Assembly: GCF_025154075.1 (NCBI RefSeq)
Contig: NZ_JAOAMU010000005.1
Location: 62,001 to 126,000 of the forward strand
From: Chryseobacterium herbae
Lineage (GTDB): Bacteria; Bacteroidota; Bacteroidia; Flavobacteriales; Weeksellaceae
Length of the DNA: 64,000 nt
Direction: 5' to 3'
Part shown: in pieces, positions 26,847 to 35,012 of the stretch
Layout of the letters: each line of letters opens with the position of its first letter
How positions within the stretch are numbered: position 1 is the first letter of the stretch
Notes under the pieces: generated by a model
The model's input: only the letters and a program-made list of their open reading frames with translations
What the model was told of the DNA's origin: nothing
Database searches by the model: none
Translations under genes and position numbers: made by a program

Positions 26847-27963
26847 GGTGAGGAACAAAACGGCTCTGGTTATTGGTGATCAGGTGAACACTCTCTCTGA
26901 TCCCAATGCCCGCAGGCTCCTGCCCGATAACCCAGCTGCCTATGACTGGATAATTCCCGTTAAAATTGGGAAGGTCAAATAACTGCTGATAAATAAAACC
27001 CTCTTTCCCATATATGCCATCGTTCTGCTCAACCGGAATATTATTTTTGTGAAGGATCACATTTGCTCCCTCTCTCGAATAAATTGGTTTTTTAGCAAAA
27101 TCTTTCAGGTGTCTGGGGTCAAAATAAGATTCCAGCAGATACGGATGATTAGGATACATTTCCCAAAGGATCGGCAGAAGCGCTTTGGATGAAAGTAAAA
27201 TTTTCCACGCAGGTTCTATCCATTGAGATCTGAAGCCGTTTTTCACAAGTTTTTCTCCAAAACCGTCTGCAAGAATCCATTCATAAGGATACAACTTGAA
27301 AATATATTCCATCACCGAGCGGTCTCCAGCCACAAACTCTGAAATATCCTCCGCCCAGCCGATGTCCTGAACGGGAATAAATTCCGTATCAAAACCCGCC
27401 TGTGAAGCACAATCACGCATATATTCCACATTGGTGACATCTTCAATATTGGTAAGGGATGCAAAATAAATATGATGCGGATTCATATAATTTTTCAGAT
27501 GTTTCCAGTAGCCCACCAGTTTCTCGTGGATCGAATTAAACTGATCTTTATAAGGATACAATTCCTGAAGCCAATACCATTGAATGACAGACCCTTCGTA
27601 AAGCGATGTCGGTGTATCAGCATTAAATTCAAGTAACTTCAGGTTTTTACCATCAAAACCGAAATCAAATCTTCCGTAAATAGAAGGATGATCTTCTTCC
27701 CAGCTTGTGATGATATAATTCCTAAACCATTCAGGAATATTAAATTTATCCCAAAGATTTTTTGCAATAATATAATCTACCGCTTCCAGACACATCTGCC
27801 AAAGCTCGGCAGTGGCTGTTTCTATAGTATTAATCTCTTCTGTGGTAAATTGGTAATAATGGCTTTCATCCCAATAAAGCCCATCCAGAGAATGATATCC
27901 GAACCCTAGATTTTCAAGCTTATGCTGCCAGTCCTTCCTGAACTGTGATTGAATTCTTTCCAT
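26836..27963 (-). CDS. Glutathionylspermidine-synthase-like ATP-grasp protein
   Basis: A 375-residue cytoplasmic ATP-grasp ligase of the glutathionylspermidine synthase (preATP-grasp) family, like E. coli YgiC/YjfC. Features: ENLGFGYHSLDGLYWDES at the N-terminus, FGRFDFGFDGKNLKLLEFNADTPTSL near residue 100 (substrate/Mg site), and PIYSREGANV near residue 300. There is no amidase domain. YgiC/YjfC proteins lack proven glutathionylspermidine synthesis, so the amide-bond product is not known. It ends a three-gene minus-strand operon with two small lipoproteins, the same pairing of lipoprotein and ligase as ygiB-ygiC. Confidence 0.85.
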   Translation of the reverse strand: MERIQSQFRKDWQHKLENLGFGYHSLDGLYWDESHYYQFTTEEINTIETATAELWQMCLEAVDYIIAKNLWDKFNIPEWFRNYIITSWEEDHPSIYGRFDFGFDGKNLKLLEFNADTPTSLYEGSVIQWYWLQELYPYKDQFNSIHEKLVGYWKHLKNYMNPHHIYFASLTNIEDVTNVEYMRDCASQAGFDTEFIPVQDIGWAEDISEFVAGDRSVMEYIFKLYPYEWILADGFGEKLVKNGFRSQWIEPAWKILLSSKALLPILWEMYPNHPYLLESYFDPRHLKDFAKKPIYSREGANVILHKNNIPVEQNDGIYGKEGFIYQQLFDLPNFNGNYPVIGSWVIGQEPAGIGIRESVHLITNNQSRFVPHLIG

Positions 27964-27966
27964 AGC

Positions 27967-28293
27967 TTATGATGATGCACTGAAACCGCTTCTTCCCAAT
28001 TGGCCTCTTACTACATTTCCTTTGTAATTATTTCTTCCGACATTGGATTTGGTGCTTATCGCATCACTGTAATAGCCGGCTTTCTGATAAGATCCATAGC
28101 TGTAAGCCCCATATGGTCTGAAGGCATGGTAGAGGAGAATTCCTGCCATAAAACCATGCGACCTGGAATAAGAAGCCGTAGTATCCGACCTCATATAGAC
28201 TTTCTTTTCGGCTTTATCTTTAGGTTTTTCCTGAGAGCAGGCAGCCAATATACTTGTGACGAAAAGTAATTTGATAGAACTGGACTTTTTCAT
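27967..28293 (-). CDS. Small lipoprotein, YgiB-like position
   Basis: A 108-residue lipoprotein: signal MKKSSSIKLLFVTSILAAC with C19. The mature part has a HGFMAGILLYHAFRPYGAYSYGSYQKAGYY segment that is Tyr/Gly-rich, then basic, ending GRSGFSASS. It lies 3 bases before the ligase gene and shares one base with the upstream lipoprotein gene (TAATG). Its place next to a YgiC-like ligase recalls DUF1190 YgiB lipoproteins, but sequence similarity to that family is not clear to me. Confidence 0.6.
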   Translation of the reverse strand: MKKSSSIKLLFVTSILAACSQEKPKDKAEKKVYMRSDTTASYSRSHGFMAGILLYHAFRPYGAYSYGSYQKAGYYSDAISTKSNVGRNNYKGNVVRGQLGRSGFSASS

Positions 28294-28613
28294 TATTGAA
28301 CCGTTATAAAAAATTGATAGTCTTTTTTCGTTTTGGCAATATGGTCGTTGCCATCACTGTCTTCTCCACCTACAAGAGTATCTCCAAGACTTGGAATGGT
28401 ATCCTTTTTTACAATTTCTTTGAACAGCTGTTTATCCTTCCATATCTTGTGTTTGGTAATAAGAATATCAGCGTTATCGATATGTTCAACGGAAAGTTCT
28501 GTTTCAATAGAACCAGTCTTGTCTACGCTGTTTACTTCATCTTCTTTTTCTTTTTTACAGGCTGTAAATGCCATTATCCCAACTGATAACAGGCAAAGTT
28601 TAATTTTTTTCAC
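28293..28613 (-). CDS. Small acidic lipoprotein of unknown function
   Basis: A 106-residue lipoprotein with signal MKKIKLCLLSVGIMAFTAC (C19) followed by charged KKEKEDE. The start is GTG. No known domain; the mature chain is acidic with a LITKHKIWKDKQLFKEIVKKD helix. First gene of the three-gene operon with the next lipoprotein and the ATP-grasp protein. A -7-like TACTTTTG is found at 28632-28639 on the minus strand. Confidence 0.55.
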   Translation of the reverse strand: MKKIKLCLLSVGIMAFTACKKEKEDEVNSVDKTGSIETELSVEHIDNADILITKHKIWKDKQLFKEIVKKDTIPSLGDTLVGGEDSDGNDHIAKTKKDYQFFITVQ

Positions 28614-28631
28614 GCGGGCAGTAATTTTTCA

Positions 28632-28639
28632 CAAAAGTA
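28632..28639 (-). promoter_or_regulatory. Putative -7 element for lipoprotein-ligase operon
   Basis: Minus strand TACTTTTG fits TAnnTTTG, 19 bases upstream of the GTG start. No -33 element at the proper spacing. Confidence 0.4.
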
Positions 28640-28689
28640 GTAATTTAGTAATGATATTATTTTAAATTTACAAGGCAAAAATTTTTATT

Positions 28690-29544
28690 ATGAAATGGAC
28701 AGACGATAGAAGCGACAATGTAGATGACAGACGTGGATCTGGCGGAGGCGGAGCTATTGTAGGTGGCGGGTTGGGAACACTGATCATCGCCGCAATCATA
28801 TTTTTTTTAGGAGGCGACCCGTCATCACTACTTTCTTCTTCGGGCGGAAACAGTTCTGCTCAAACTGAACAGAGAGAGTTAAGTCCCGGTGAGCTTAAAA
28901 TACGTGAGTTTGTGCGAATGGTGACCGCCGAAAATGAGCAGACCTGGACTAAAATTTTTGCTGAAAATGGAATGCAGTATCAGCCTGCAGAGGTTGTTTT
29001 ATTTGACAATACCACACACTCCGACTGCGGAACAGCACAATCTGCTATGGGTCCTTTTTACTGCCCTGCAGATCATAAGGTATATATGGACATGAGTTTC
29101 TTTAAAGAGCTGGAACAGCAATTTGGAGCAAAAGTGACAGAATTTTCAATTGCTTATGTCATGGCCCACGAAATGGGACACCATGTGCAGACTCTTTTGG
29201 GAACTACCCAGAAAGTAGATGCTTTAAGAAGAAGCGGAAGATATTCCGAAGCAGATATGAACCGTGTTTCTGTAGCTACAGAATTACAGGCGGATTTCTA
29301 CGCCGGGGTTTGGGCTAAACAGACCGACAGCAGAGAACAGATTCTGGAACCCGGCGATATTCAGTCAGCGATAGAAGCGGCTGAAGCTGTAGGCGATGAC
29401 AATATTCAAAAAAGATCGCAAGGCTATGTTAATCAGGAAAGCTTTACTCATGGCTCCTCTGCCCAGCGTAAGGAATGGTTTATGAAAGGCTATAATACAG
29501 GAGATATTAAGCAGGGAGATACGTTCAACCAGCTTTTGAAATAA
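28690..29544 (+). CDS. ypfJ: Neutral zinc metallopeptidase, YpfJ family
   Basis: A 284-residue membrane-anchored protein of the KPN_02809/YpfJ putative zinc metallopeptidase family. A charged N-terminus (KWTDDRSDNVDDRRG) and glycine-rich GGGGAIVGGG lead into one membrane segment (about 30-43). The catalytic H160-E-M-G-H164 sits in AHEMGHHVQT, and the third ligand is in ATELQADFYAGVW near residue 198. The family motif DNTTHSDCGTAQSAMGPFYCPAD near residue 110 is intact. Its physiological substrate is unknown. Confidence 0.9.
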   Translation: MKWTDDRSDNVDDRRGSGGGGAIVGGGLGTLIIAAIIFFLGGDPSSLLSSSGGNSSAQTEQRELSPGELKIREFVRMVTAENEQTWTKIFAENGMQYQPAEVVLFDNTTHSDCGTAQSAMGPFYCPADHKVYMDMSFFKELEQQFGAKVTEFSIAYVMAHEMGHHVQTLLGTTQKVDALRRSGRYSEADMNRVSVATELQADFYAGVWAKQTDSREQILEPGDIQSAIEAAEAVGDDNIQKRSQGYVNQESFTHGSSAQRKEWFMKGYNTGDIKQGDTFNQLLK

Positions 29545-29560
29545 ACAAGTCTTATAAAAC

Positions 29561-29600
29561 AAAAATAAACCCTGAAGAGCTTCTTCAGGGTTTATTTTTT
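29561..29600. terminator. Bidirectional terminator, ypfJ / GLPGLI
   Basis: A long stem (AATAAACCCTGAAGA / TCTTCAGGGTTTATT) with A and T runs lies between convergent genes and reaches the stop codon of the minus-strand gene. Confidence 0.87.
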
Positions 29601-30438
29601 ATTGTAATTCGATAGGATTGCTGTTTCTTTTAGCTTCCTCTTTTGCTCTCTCTTCCATTCTCTTTCTCATGTCTGCCGGATTTTGATTTCCTCCACCACC
29701 GGATGATCTGGGTGGGCTCGGGAAACCTCCTCCCCCGCCACTCTGCATAAATGACATCGGATCTTTTTTAAATTTTTCCTGCTGCTTTACATAATCTGCC
29801 CTTTTTACTTTTATCGTATTTCCAAACTGGTTTAAAGTAACGAGTTCAGCAATTTTATAATTTTTCATCAGGTCAAAAGAATATTCTCCCTTATCATCTT
29901 CTACTTTAACGATCAGGCCTGGAAGTCCTCCAAATTTATACGGTCCGTCCTGGTAAGGAAGATCCGTTGTAAACCACGCGGTCCATTTCCTTCCTGCAAA
30001 ATCCGTTGTCGCCTTTTGAACCTTATACTCTCCTATCTTCGTTGTTTCAGAAGACATTTTCCAATTCAGAGGACGATCTTCCTCATACACATAAATATCT
30101 CTTCCGATCCTGTCTTTAAAGGAGATGGCCTGACTGGATTTATCTTTTTCCACCGAATAATTGATATTGCTCCTCAATCCTTCCATCTGTTCTCTATTGA
30201 TTGAAGCTCTTCCAACGCCCCCCTGAAAGGCCTTTTGCAGGATAGAATCTCTCTTGTATCTGTTTTCGGAATAAAAAAGAGACTTTTCACCGGAAATATC
30301 TAAATATGCATTTTCAGTTTTAATATCCGTTTTATTTTCCGCATCAGGTTTCATGGTTACCTGGTACACAAATCTGTTGTTTTGTGCGGAAATATGCTGC
30401 ATCAACAGCGCTAAAGCAAGAATGCCTATTTTTTTCAT
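29599..30438 (-). CDS. GLPGLI family protein (second of pair)
   Basis: A 279-residue exported protein of the GLPGLI family, named after the motif here seen as PYKFGGLPGLIVKVEDDKGEY near residue 165. Signal peptide ends ISAQ. Other family marks: FVYQVTMKPD at the start, WTAWFTTDLPYQDGPY before the motif. The C-terminal 60 residues are low-complexity with Gly/Pro/Ser then basic residues, ending NPIELQ. Function unknown; found almost only in Bacteroidota. It lies 9 bases after its paralogue on the same strand and looks co-transcribed. Confidence 0.85.
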   Translation of the reverse strand: MKKIGILALALLMQHISAQNNRFVYQVTMKPDAENKTDIKTENAYLDISGEKSLFYSENRYKRDSILQKAFQGGVGRASINREQMEGLRSNINYSVEKDKSSQAISFKDRIGRDIYVYEEDRPLNWKMSSETTKIGEYKVQKATTDFAGRKWTAWFTTDLPYQDGPYKFGGLPGLIVKVEDDKGEYSFDLMKNYKIAELVTLNQFGNTIKVKRADYVKQQEKFKKDPMSFMQSGGGGGFPSPPRSSGGGGNQNPADMRKRMEERAKEEAKRNSNPIELQ

Positions 30439-30447
30439 TTTTAAATT

Positions 30448-31371
30448 TTATTTTAATTCAATTGGGTTCTGACTGACTTCATTTTTAAAAGAAGAATTAC
30501 TGCTCATTCCGGAACTTGGCCCAGACATATCAATTCCATCCATTCCTCTGGGCGACATCCCGTTGCCTGAGTGATTTCCTCCTCTCATTCCGCCCATTCC
30601 GCCACCATGTTTTCCACCACTGCCAAAATTCTGCATTCCTCCATCACTGCCCGGTGCTATTCTCCGGTTTTTTGAAAACTCCAGTTCAAGGGCTACTTTA
30701 TCTCCATTAAAATTAACTCTCGTGCTTTGCCTTGCATCGGAGTTGATTGGTTCTTCAAAAGAATTTTTAATCATCATTTGTTTTACAAGATCAAACTTAT
30801 AATCTCCTTTATCATCTTCCAGCTTTACAATAAGCCCCGGTAATCCTGAGAATTTATAAGGTCCGTCAGAAACATTAATATCTTTTGTAAACCATGCGGT
30901 CCAGATTCTGCCTCCAAAATTTGTAAGAGCCTTTTGAGCCTTATAACCATTTTGCACTTCAGTAACATCTGTTATTTCCCACTTCACTGGCCTGTCTTCC
31001 TGATAGTAAATCTGTTTTCCAAATACTCTGTCATAAAAATAAACTTTCTGCTCAGGAATGTTTTTAGTGATATAATAGTCAAAAAAAGTAGGTTCGGGAT
31101 GTTTTCTTATGCCTGACTTTGAAATATCTTTTTTTTCTTTTTTTATTTCTTCTCCTTTATTCGCACTCCATAAAGAATCTTTAATTAATTTATTTTCACT
31201 GATGAATAAAGACTGCTTTCCTCGGACATCCAAAAAAGTTTTTTCACTTTTCATGCTTACCAGATTAATTGAATCCGGATTTACTGAAGTCTGATAAATG
31301 TATCTTATCGTCTGCCCATGGTACATTGTTAATAAAAACAATCCAAAAAAAATAAGAAATTTGTTTCTCAT
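30448..31371 (-). CDS. GLPGLI family protein (first of pair)
   Basis: A 307-residue exported paralogue of the next gene. Signal ends MYHGQ. It begins IRYIYQTSVNPDS and carries WTAWFTKDINVSDGPYKF then GLPGLIVKLEDDKGDY near residue 180. The C-terminal 70 residues are Gly/Met/Ser-rich (GGKHGGGMGGMRGGN...), ending NPIELK, like the other copy's NPIELQ ending. Both ends match between paralogues, so a tandem duplication is clear, with diverged tails. Function is unknown. Confidence 0.85.
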   Translation of the reverse strand: MRNKFLIFFGLFLLTMYHGQTIRYIYQTSVNPDSINLVSMKSEKTFLDVRGKQSLFISENKLIKDSLWSANKGEEIKKEKKDISKSGIRKHPEPTFFDYYITKNIPEQKVYFYDRVFGKQIYYQEDRPVKWEITDVTEVQNGYKAQKALTNFGGRIWTAWFTKDINVSDGPYKFSGLPGLIVKLEDDKGDYKFDLVKQMMIKNSFEEPINSDARQSTRVNFNGDKVALELEFSKNRRIAPGSDGGMQNFGSGGKHGGGMGGMRGGNHSGNGMSPRGMDGIDMSGPSSGMSSNSSFKNEVSQNPIELK

Positions 31372-31525
31372 TATTATTTCTTTTATAGATCATAAAACCT
31401 GCTCAAAGTTAAACCAAAAACAGAATTTTAGAATTTACAGGGTCGAATTTATCTAAATTTAACATTCACAATCATATCGATAATGACGTTAATAACATCG
31501 GAATCATTAAAATAGATATCTTCAA

Positions 31526-31557
31526 TTTGAGATTGCGGAAATTAGTTCGTATTTTTG
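31526..31557 (+). promoter_or_regulatory. Complete Bacteroidota promoter for suf operon
   Basis: TTTG at 31526-31529 and TATTTTTG at 31550-31557, 20 bases apart, fit the consensus TTTG-N17-23-TAnnTTTG; the first gene starts 28 bases on. No Rrf2/IscR-like site was recognised. Confidence 0.65.
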
Positions 31558-31585
31558 CATCATTAAATCATTCTAAATAAATACA

Positions 31586-31915
31586 ATGATAAAAGTATCG
31601 GACCAAGCAAAGGCAAAAGCCATCCAACTTATGTCGGAAGATGGCTTCAACCCTGCTGAAGATTATATAAGAGTAGGGGTAAAAAGTGGAGGATGTTCTG
31701 GTTTAGAGTATGTTTTGGGGTTTGACAATCAAAAAACAGACACAGATCAAGTTTTTGAAGACAATAATGTGAAAATTATTGTTGAGAAAAAATCTATCCT
31801 TTATTTAGCAGGAACAGTCCTTGAATATTCAGGAGGATTAAACGGAAAGGGGTTTGTTTTCAACAATCCTAATGCATCCAGAACGTGTGGTTGTGGAGAG
31901 AGTTTTTCTTTATAG
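31586..31915 (+). CDS. A-type Fe-S carrier, HesB/IscA family
   Basis: A 109-residue A-type carrier that passes Fe-S clusters from the Suf scaffold to apoproteins. The three cluster ligands are visible: C37 in GGCSGLEY and C101 and C103 in RTCGCGESFSL at the C-terminus. It is the first gene of the suf cluster, next to sufB, as in Flavobacteriia. Whether to call it SufA or ErpA cannot be settled from sequence alone. Confidence 0.93.
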   Translation: MIKVSDQAKAKAIQLMSEDGFNPAEDYIRVGVKSGGCSGLEYVLGFDNQKTDTDQVFEDNNVKIIVEKKSILYLAGTVLEYSGGLNGKGFVFNNPNASRTCGCGESFSL

Positions 31916-31923
31916 AAAAGACA

Positions 31924-31980
31924 TTAGATAGTAGATGTCAGATCTGTTTCTGAGATCTGTAGTCTGATATCTGAAATCAA
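31924..31980. repeat. Imperfect palindromic CAGAT/ATCTG repeat
   Basis: The carrier-sufB gap holds alternating ATGTCAGATCTG ... GAGATCTG ... GTCTGATATCTG units, self-complementary in several registers. Such short AGATCTG-type repeats occur dispersed in related genomes. No coding content. Confidence 0.45.
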
Positions 31981-31988
31981 AAAAAACA

Positions 31989-33437
31989 ATGAGTAAATAT
32001 ACTGAAGACGATTTAAGAGTCGATCTAGAAAATAAAAAATATGAATTCGGGTGGGAAACGAAACTAGAATATGAAGAGTTTCCAATCGGTTTAAATGAAG
32101 ATATCGTTCGTGCGATCTCTGCTAAAAAAGAGGAGCCGGAATGGATGACAGAATGGCGTTTGGAATCTTTCAGAATCTGGCTGAAAATGACAGAACCTAC
32201 CTGGGCTAACATTAAATATCAAAAGCCTGATTTTCAAGCGATCCGTTACTATGCTGCGCCAAAAACGAAGCCGGAACTGGAAAGCCTTGACGAGGTAGAC
32301 CCTGAATTATTAAAGACTTTTGCAAAACTGGGAATCAATATCGAGGAGCAGAAAAGACTTTCAGGAGTTGCTGTAGACATCGTAATAGATTCGGTTTCCG
32401 TAAAAACAACTTTTCAGGATACCTTAATGGAGAAAGGAATTATTTTCTGTTCTATTTCGGAGGCGATTAAAAACCATCCTGATTTGGTAAGAAAATATCT
32501 TGGAAAAGTAGTTCCGAGAGGAGATAATTTTTATTCAGCACTGAATTCCGCAGTATTTTCTGACGGAAGTTTCTGCTATATTCCAAAAGGCGTAAGATGC
32601 CCGATGGAACTTTCCACTTACTTCCGTATCAATCAGGCAGGAACAGGACAGTTTGAAAGAACGCTTGTGATCGCAGATGAAGGAAGTTATGTATCTTATC
32701 TTGAGGGATGTACAGCCCCTTCAAGAGATGAAAATCAGCTTCACGCAGCTGTTGTGGAACTGATTGCCATGGACAACGCTGAGATTAAATACTCAACTGT
32801 TCAGAACTGGTATCCGGGAAATGAAGAAGGAAAAGGAGGCGTTTTCAATTTCGTAACCAAAAGAGGATTATGTGAAAAGAAAGCAAAAATCTCATGGACA
32901 CAGGTGGAAACAGGTTCTGCAGTAACATGGAAATATCCTTCTTGTATCTTAAAAGGTGACGGATCAATCGGAGAGTTCTACTCTATCGCAGTGACCAACA
33001 ATCACCAATATGCAGATACAGGGACAAAAATGATCCACATCGGAAAGAATACAAGATCAACGATTATTTCAAAAGGTATTTCCGCAGGAAAATCTCAGAA
33101 TTCATACAGAGGTCAGGTGAAAGTAATGCCTTCTGCAAAGGGAGCAAGAAACTTTTCACAGTGTGACTCTCTGTTGATGGGTAATGAATGTGGTGCACAT
33201 ACCTTCCCATATATTGAAATCAAAGATCCAACTGCTCAGCTGGAGCACGAAGCAACGACTTCAAAAATCGGGGAAGATCAGATCTTCTACTGTAACCAGA
33301 GAGGGATCAGTACAGAAAAAGCAATTGCTTTAATCGTGAACGGTTTCAGTAAAGAAGTATTGAATAAACTTCCAATGGAATTTGCCATTGAAGCTCAAAA
33401 ATTATTGGAGATCTCTCTTGAGGGAAGTGTAGGATAA
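31989..33437 (+). CDS. sufB: Fe-S cluster assembly scaffold SufB
   Basis: A 482-residue SufB, which with SufC and SufD builds Fe-S clusters under oxidative or iron-poor conditions. Conserved blocks: [53 protein letters not shown] with the core Cys near residue 249, and a GxCxxxTFPY motif ([13 protein letters not shown]) near residue 405. Normal length. The gene normally precedes sufC directly, but here a GxxExxY gene stands between. Confidence 0.95.
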   Translation: MSKYTEDDLRVDLENKKYEFGWETKLEYEEFPIGLNEDIVRAISAKKEEPEWMTEWRLESFRIWLKMTEPTWANIKYQKPDFQAIRYYAAPKTKPELESLDEVDPELLKTFAKLGINIEEQKRLSGVAVDIVIDSVSVKTTFQDTLMEKGIIFCSISEAIKNHPDLVRKYLGKVVPRGDNFYSALNSAVFSDGSFCYIPKGVRCPMELSTYFRINQAGTGQFERTLVIADEGSYVSYLEGCTAPSRDENQLHAAVVELIAMDNAEIKYSTVQNWYPGNEEGKGGVFNFVTKRGLCEKKAKISWTQVETGSAVTWKYPSCILKGDGSIGEFYSIAVTNNHQYADTGTKMIHIGKNTRSTIISKGISAGKSQNSYRGQVKVMPSAKGARNFSQCDSLLMGNECGAHTFPYIEIKDPTAQLEHEATTSKIGEDQIFYCNQRGISTEKAIALIVNGFSKEVLNKLPMEFAIEAQKLLEISLEGSVG

Positions 33438-33440
33438 TAA

Positions 33441-33461
33441 TTTAAACATTAAGAAGTTAAG
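33441..33461 (+). repeat. Left copy of 21-bp inverted repeat
   Basis: The core CATTAAGAAGTTAAG and its left flank are the exact reverse complement of 34041-34061. The pair brackets the GxxExxY gene. Each copy is also part of a local hairpin (ACATTAAGA / TCTTAATGT). Confidence 0.75.
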
Positions 33462-33534
33462 TATTTTGCTTTCTTAAAATCTTAATGTTAAAGAATTAAG
33501 GAATTGATAAATCAATTTTTGAAGAAAATTAAAG

Positions 33535-33939
33535 ATGACCAAAGCAGAAGTAACACAGCTTTCTTATGACATCATAGGATGTGCAATCAAAGTCCACAAA
33601 GAATTGGGGCCTGGTCTGCTGGAGAGTGTTTACGAATTGTGTTTGGCTTATGAATTAAAAGAAAGGGGATTTTTAGTTGATCAGCAAATTAGTGCCAAAA
33701 TCAATTATGGAAAAATTGAGATTGAAACTCCATTGAAAGTTGATCTGCTTGTGAATAACACAATTATTATAGAAATCAAAACGGTTGAAAGTTTATTACC
33801 GGTTCATCAGGCTCAATTGATGACTTATATGAAAATTTTGAAAAAGCCTCAAGGTCTTCTAATTAATTTTTATACGGATAATATTACCAAATCTATGGTT
33901 CCTTTAATAAATGAATATTTTACAAAACTTGCAGAATAA
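33535..33939 (+). CDS. GxxExxY family protein
   Basis: A 134-residue protein of the GxxExxY family. The motif reads G27-LL-E30-SV-Y33. It ends in a small nuclease-like core: VDLLVNNTIIIEIKTVESL fits the D...ExK pattern of PD-(D/E)XK-fold proteins, with H in PVHQAQLMTYMKIL following. Nuclease activity is unproven. It lies between sufB and sufC, has nothing to do with Fe-S assembly in known pathways, and is bracketed by inverted repeats, so it looks like an insertion. AT-richness is like the neighbours. Confidence 0.85.
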   Translation: MTKAEVTQLSYDIIGCAIKVHKELGPGLLESVYELCLAYELKERGFLVDQQISAKINYGKIEIETPLKVDLLVNNTIIIEIKTVESLLPVHQAQLMTYMKILKKPQGLLINFYTDNITKSMVPLINEYFTKLAE

Positions 33940-34040
33940 GAATAAAGCATTGTGGAATTAAGTAGATTTGCAAACCTTAAAGTCCTTCATTCAAATCAAT
34001 TGTATTGGTTTGCTTAAAAAAAATAATACATTAAGAAAAA

Positions 34041-34061
34041 CTTAACTTCTTAATGTTTAAA
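34041..34061 (-). repeat. Right copy of 21-bp inverted repeat
   Basis: Exact reverse complement of 33441-33461 (core CTTAACTTCTTAATG). Here the repeat also forms a tight hairpin with ACATTAAGAA at 34028-34037. Confidence 0.75.
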
Positions 34062-34170
34062 ATAAATTAAAAATAGTATTTCATTCGCGGGCCCCGGAAC
34101 ATTTGTGATTAGTGGTTTAGGATTACAAAAGACAAAAATGTCAGTCTGATCTTGCGATAAACTAAAATAT

Positions 34171-34914
34171 ATGTTAGAGATAAAAAACTTGCACGCCAAA
34201 ATTGAAGACGGCGCAGAAATTTTAAAAGGTATTAATCTTGAAATAAAGCCGGGCGAAGTTCATGCTATCATGGGACCGAACGGAGCTGGAAAATCTACTC
34301 TTTCTTCTGTAATTGCAGGAAAAGAAGATTATGAAGTAACGGACGGAGAAATTCTTTTCCAGGGGGAAAACATCAGTGAAGATACTCCTGAAGAAAGAGC
34401 ACATAAAGGAATATTCCTTTCTTTCCAGTACCCAGTGGAAATTCCGGGAGTTTCTGTAACCAACTTTATTAAAGCTGCTTTAAACGAAACAAGAAAAGCA
34501 AACGGACTTGAGGAAATGCCGGCAAAAGAAATGCTTGCCCTTATCCGTGAAAAGTCTGAGCAATTAGGTATAAAAAAAGACTTCCTCTCAAGATCACTGA
34601 ACGAAGGATTCTCCGGAGGTGAAAAGAAAAGAAACGAGATCTTCCAGATGATGATGCTTAATCCGAAACTGGCTATTCTTGATGAAACCGATTCAGGTCT
34701 TGATATCGATGCCCTAAGAATTGTTGCAGACGGTGTGAACCATTTTAAAAACGAAGGGAATGCAGTACTTCTGATTACTCACTATCAGAGATTGCTTAAC
34801 TATATTCAGCCTGACTTTGTTCACGTTCTTGCTAATGGAAAAATCATCAAAACAGGTGATAAATCTCTTGCTTTAGAACTGGAAGCAAAAGGATACGACT
34901 GGCTTCTTAACTAA
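34171..34914 (+). CDS. sufC: Fe-S assembly ATPase SufC
   Basis: A 247-residue ABC-type ATPase that powers the SufBCD scaffold. Walker [10 protein letters not shown], signature SGGEKKR, Walker [13 protein letters not shown], and the family-specific Q-loop region [10 protein letters not shown] are all intact. The 231-base gap upstream back to the GxxExxY gene includes the right inverted repeat and a short GC-rich patch (GCGGGCCCCGG) and no gene. Confidence 0.96.
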   Translation: MLEIKNLHAKIEDGAEILKGINLEIKPGEVHAIMGPNGAGKSTLSSVIAGKEDYEVTDGEILFQGENISEDTPEERAHKGIFLSFQYPVEIPGVSVTNFIKAALNETRKANGLEEMPAKEMLALIREKSEQLGIKKDFLSRSLNEGFSGGEKKRNEIFQMMMLNPKLAILDETDSGLDIDALRIVADGVNHFKNEGNAVLLITHYQRLLNYIQPDFVHVLANGKIIKTGDKSLALELEAKGYDWLLN

Positions 34915-35012
34915 GAAGAAACTATTTCAGCAGGGATTTTATCAATCCTTTCTGAAGATGCGGAAAACCCGCAATACATAATATTATTTTTAAATATATA
35001 AAATAAGGTGTG

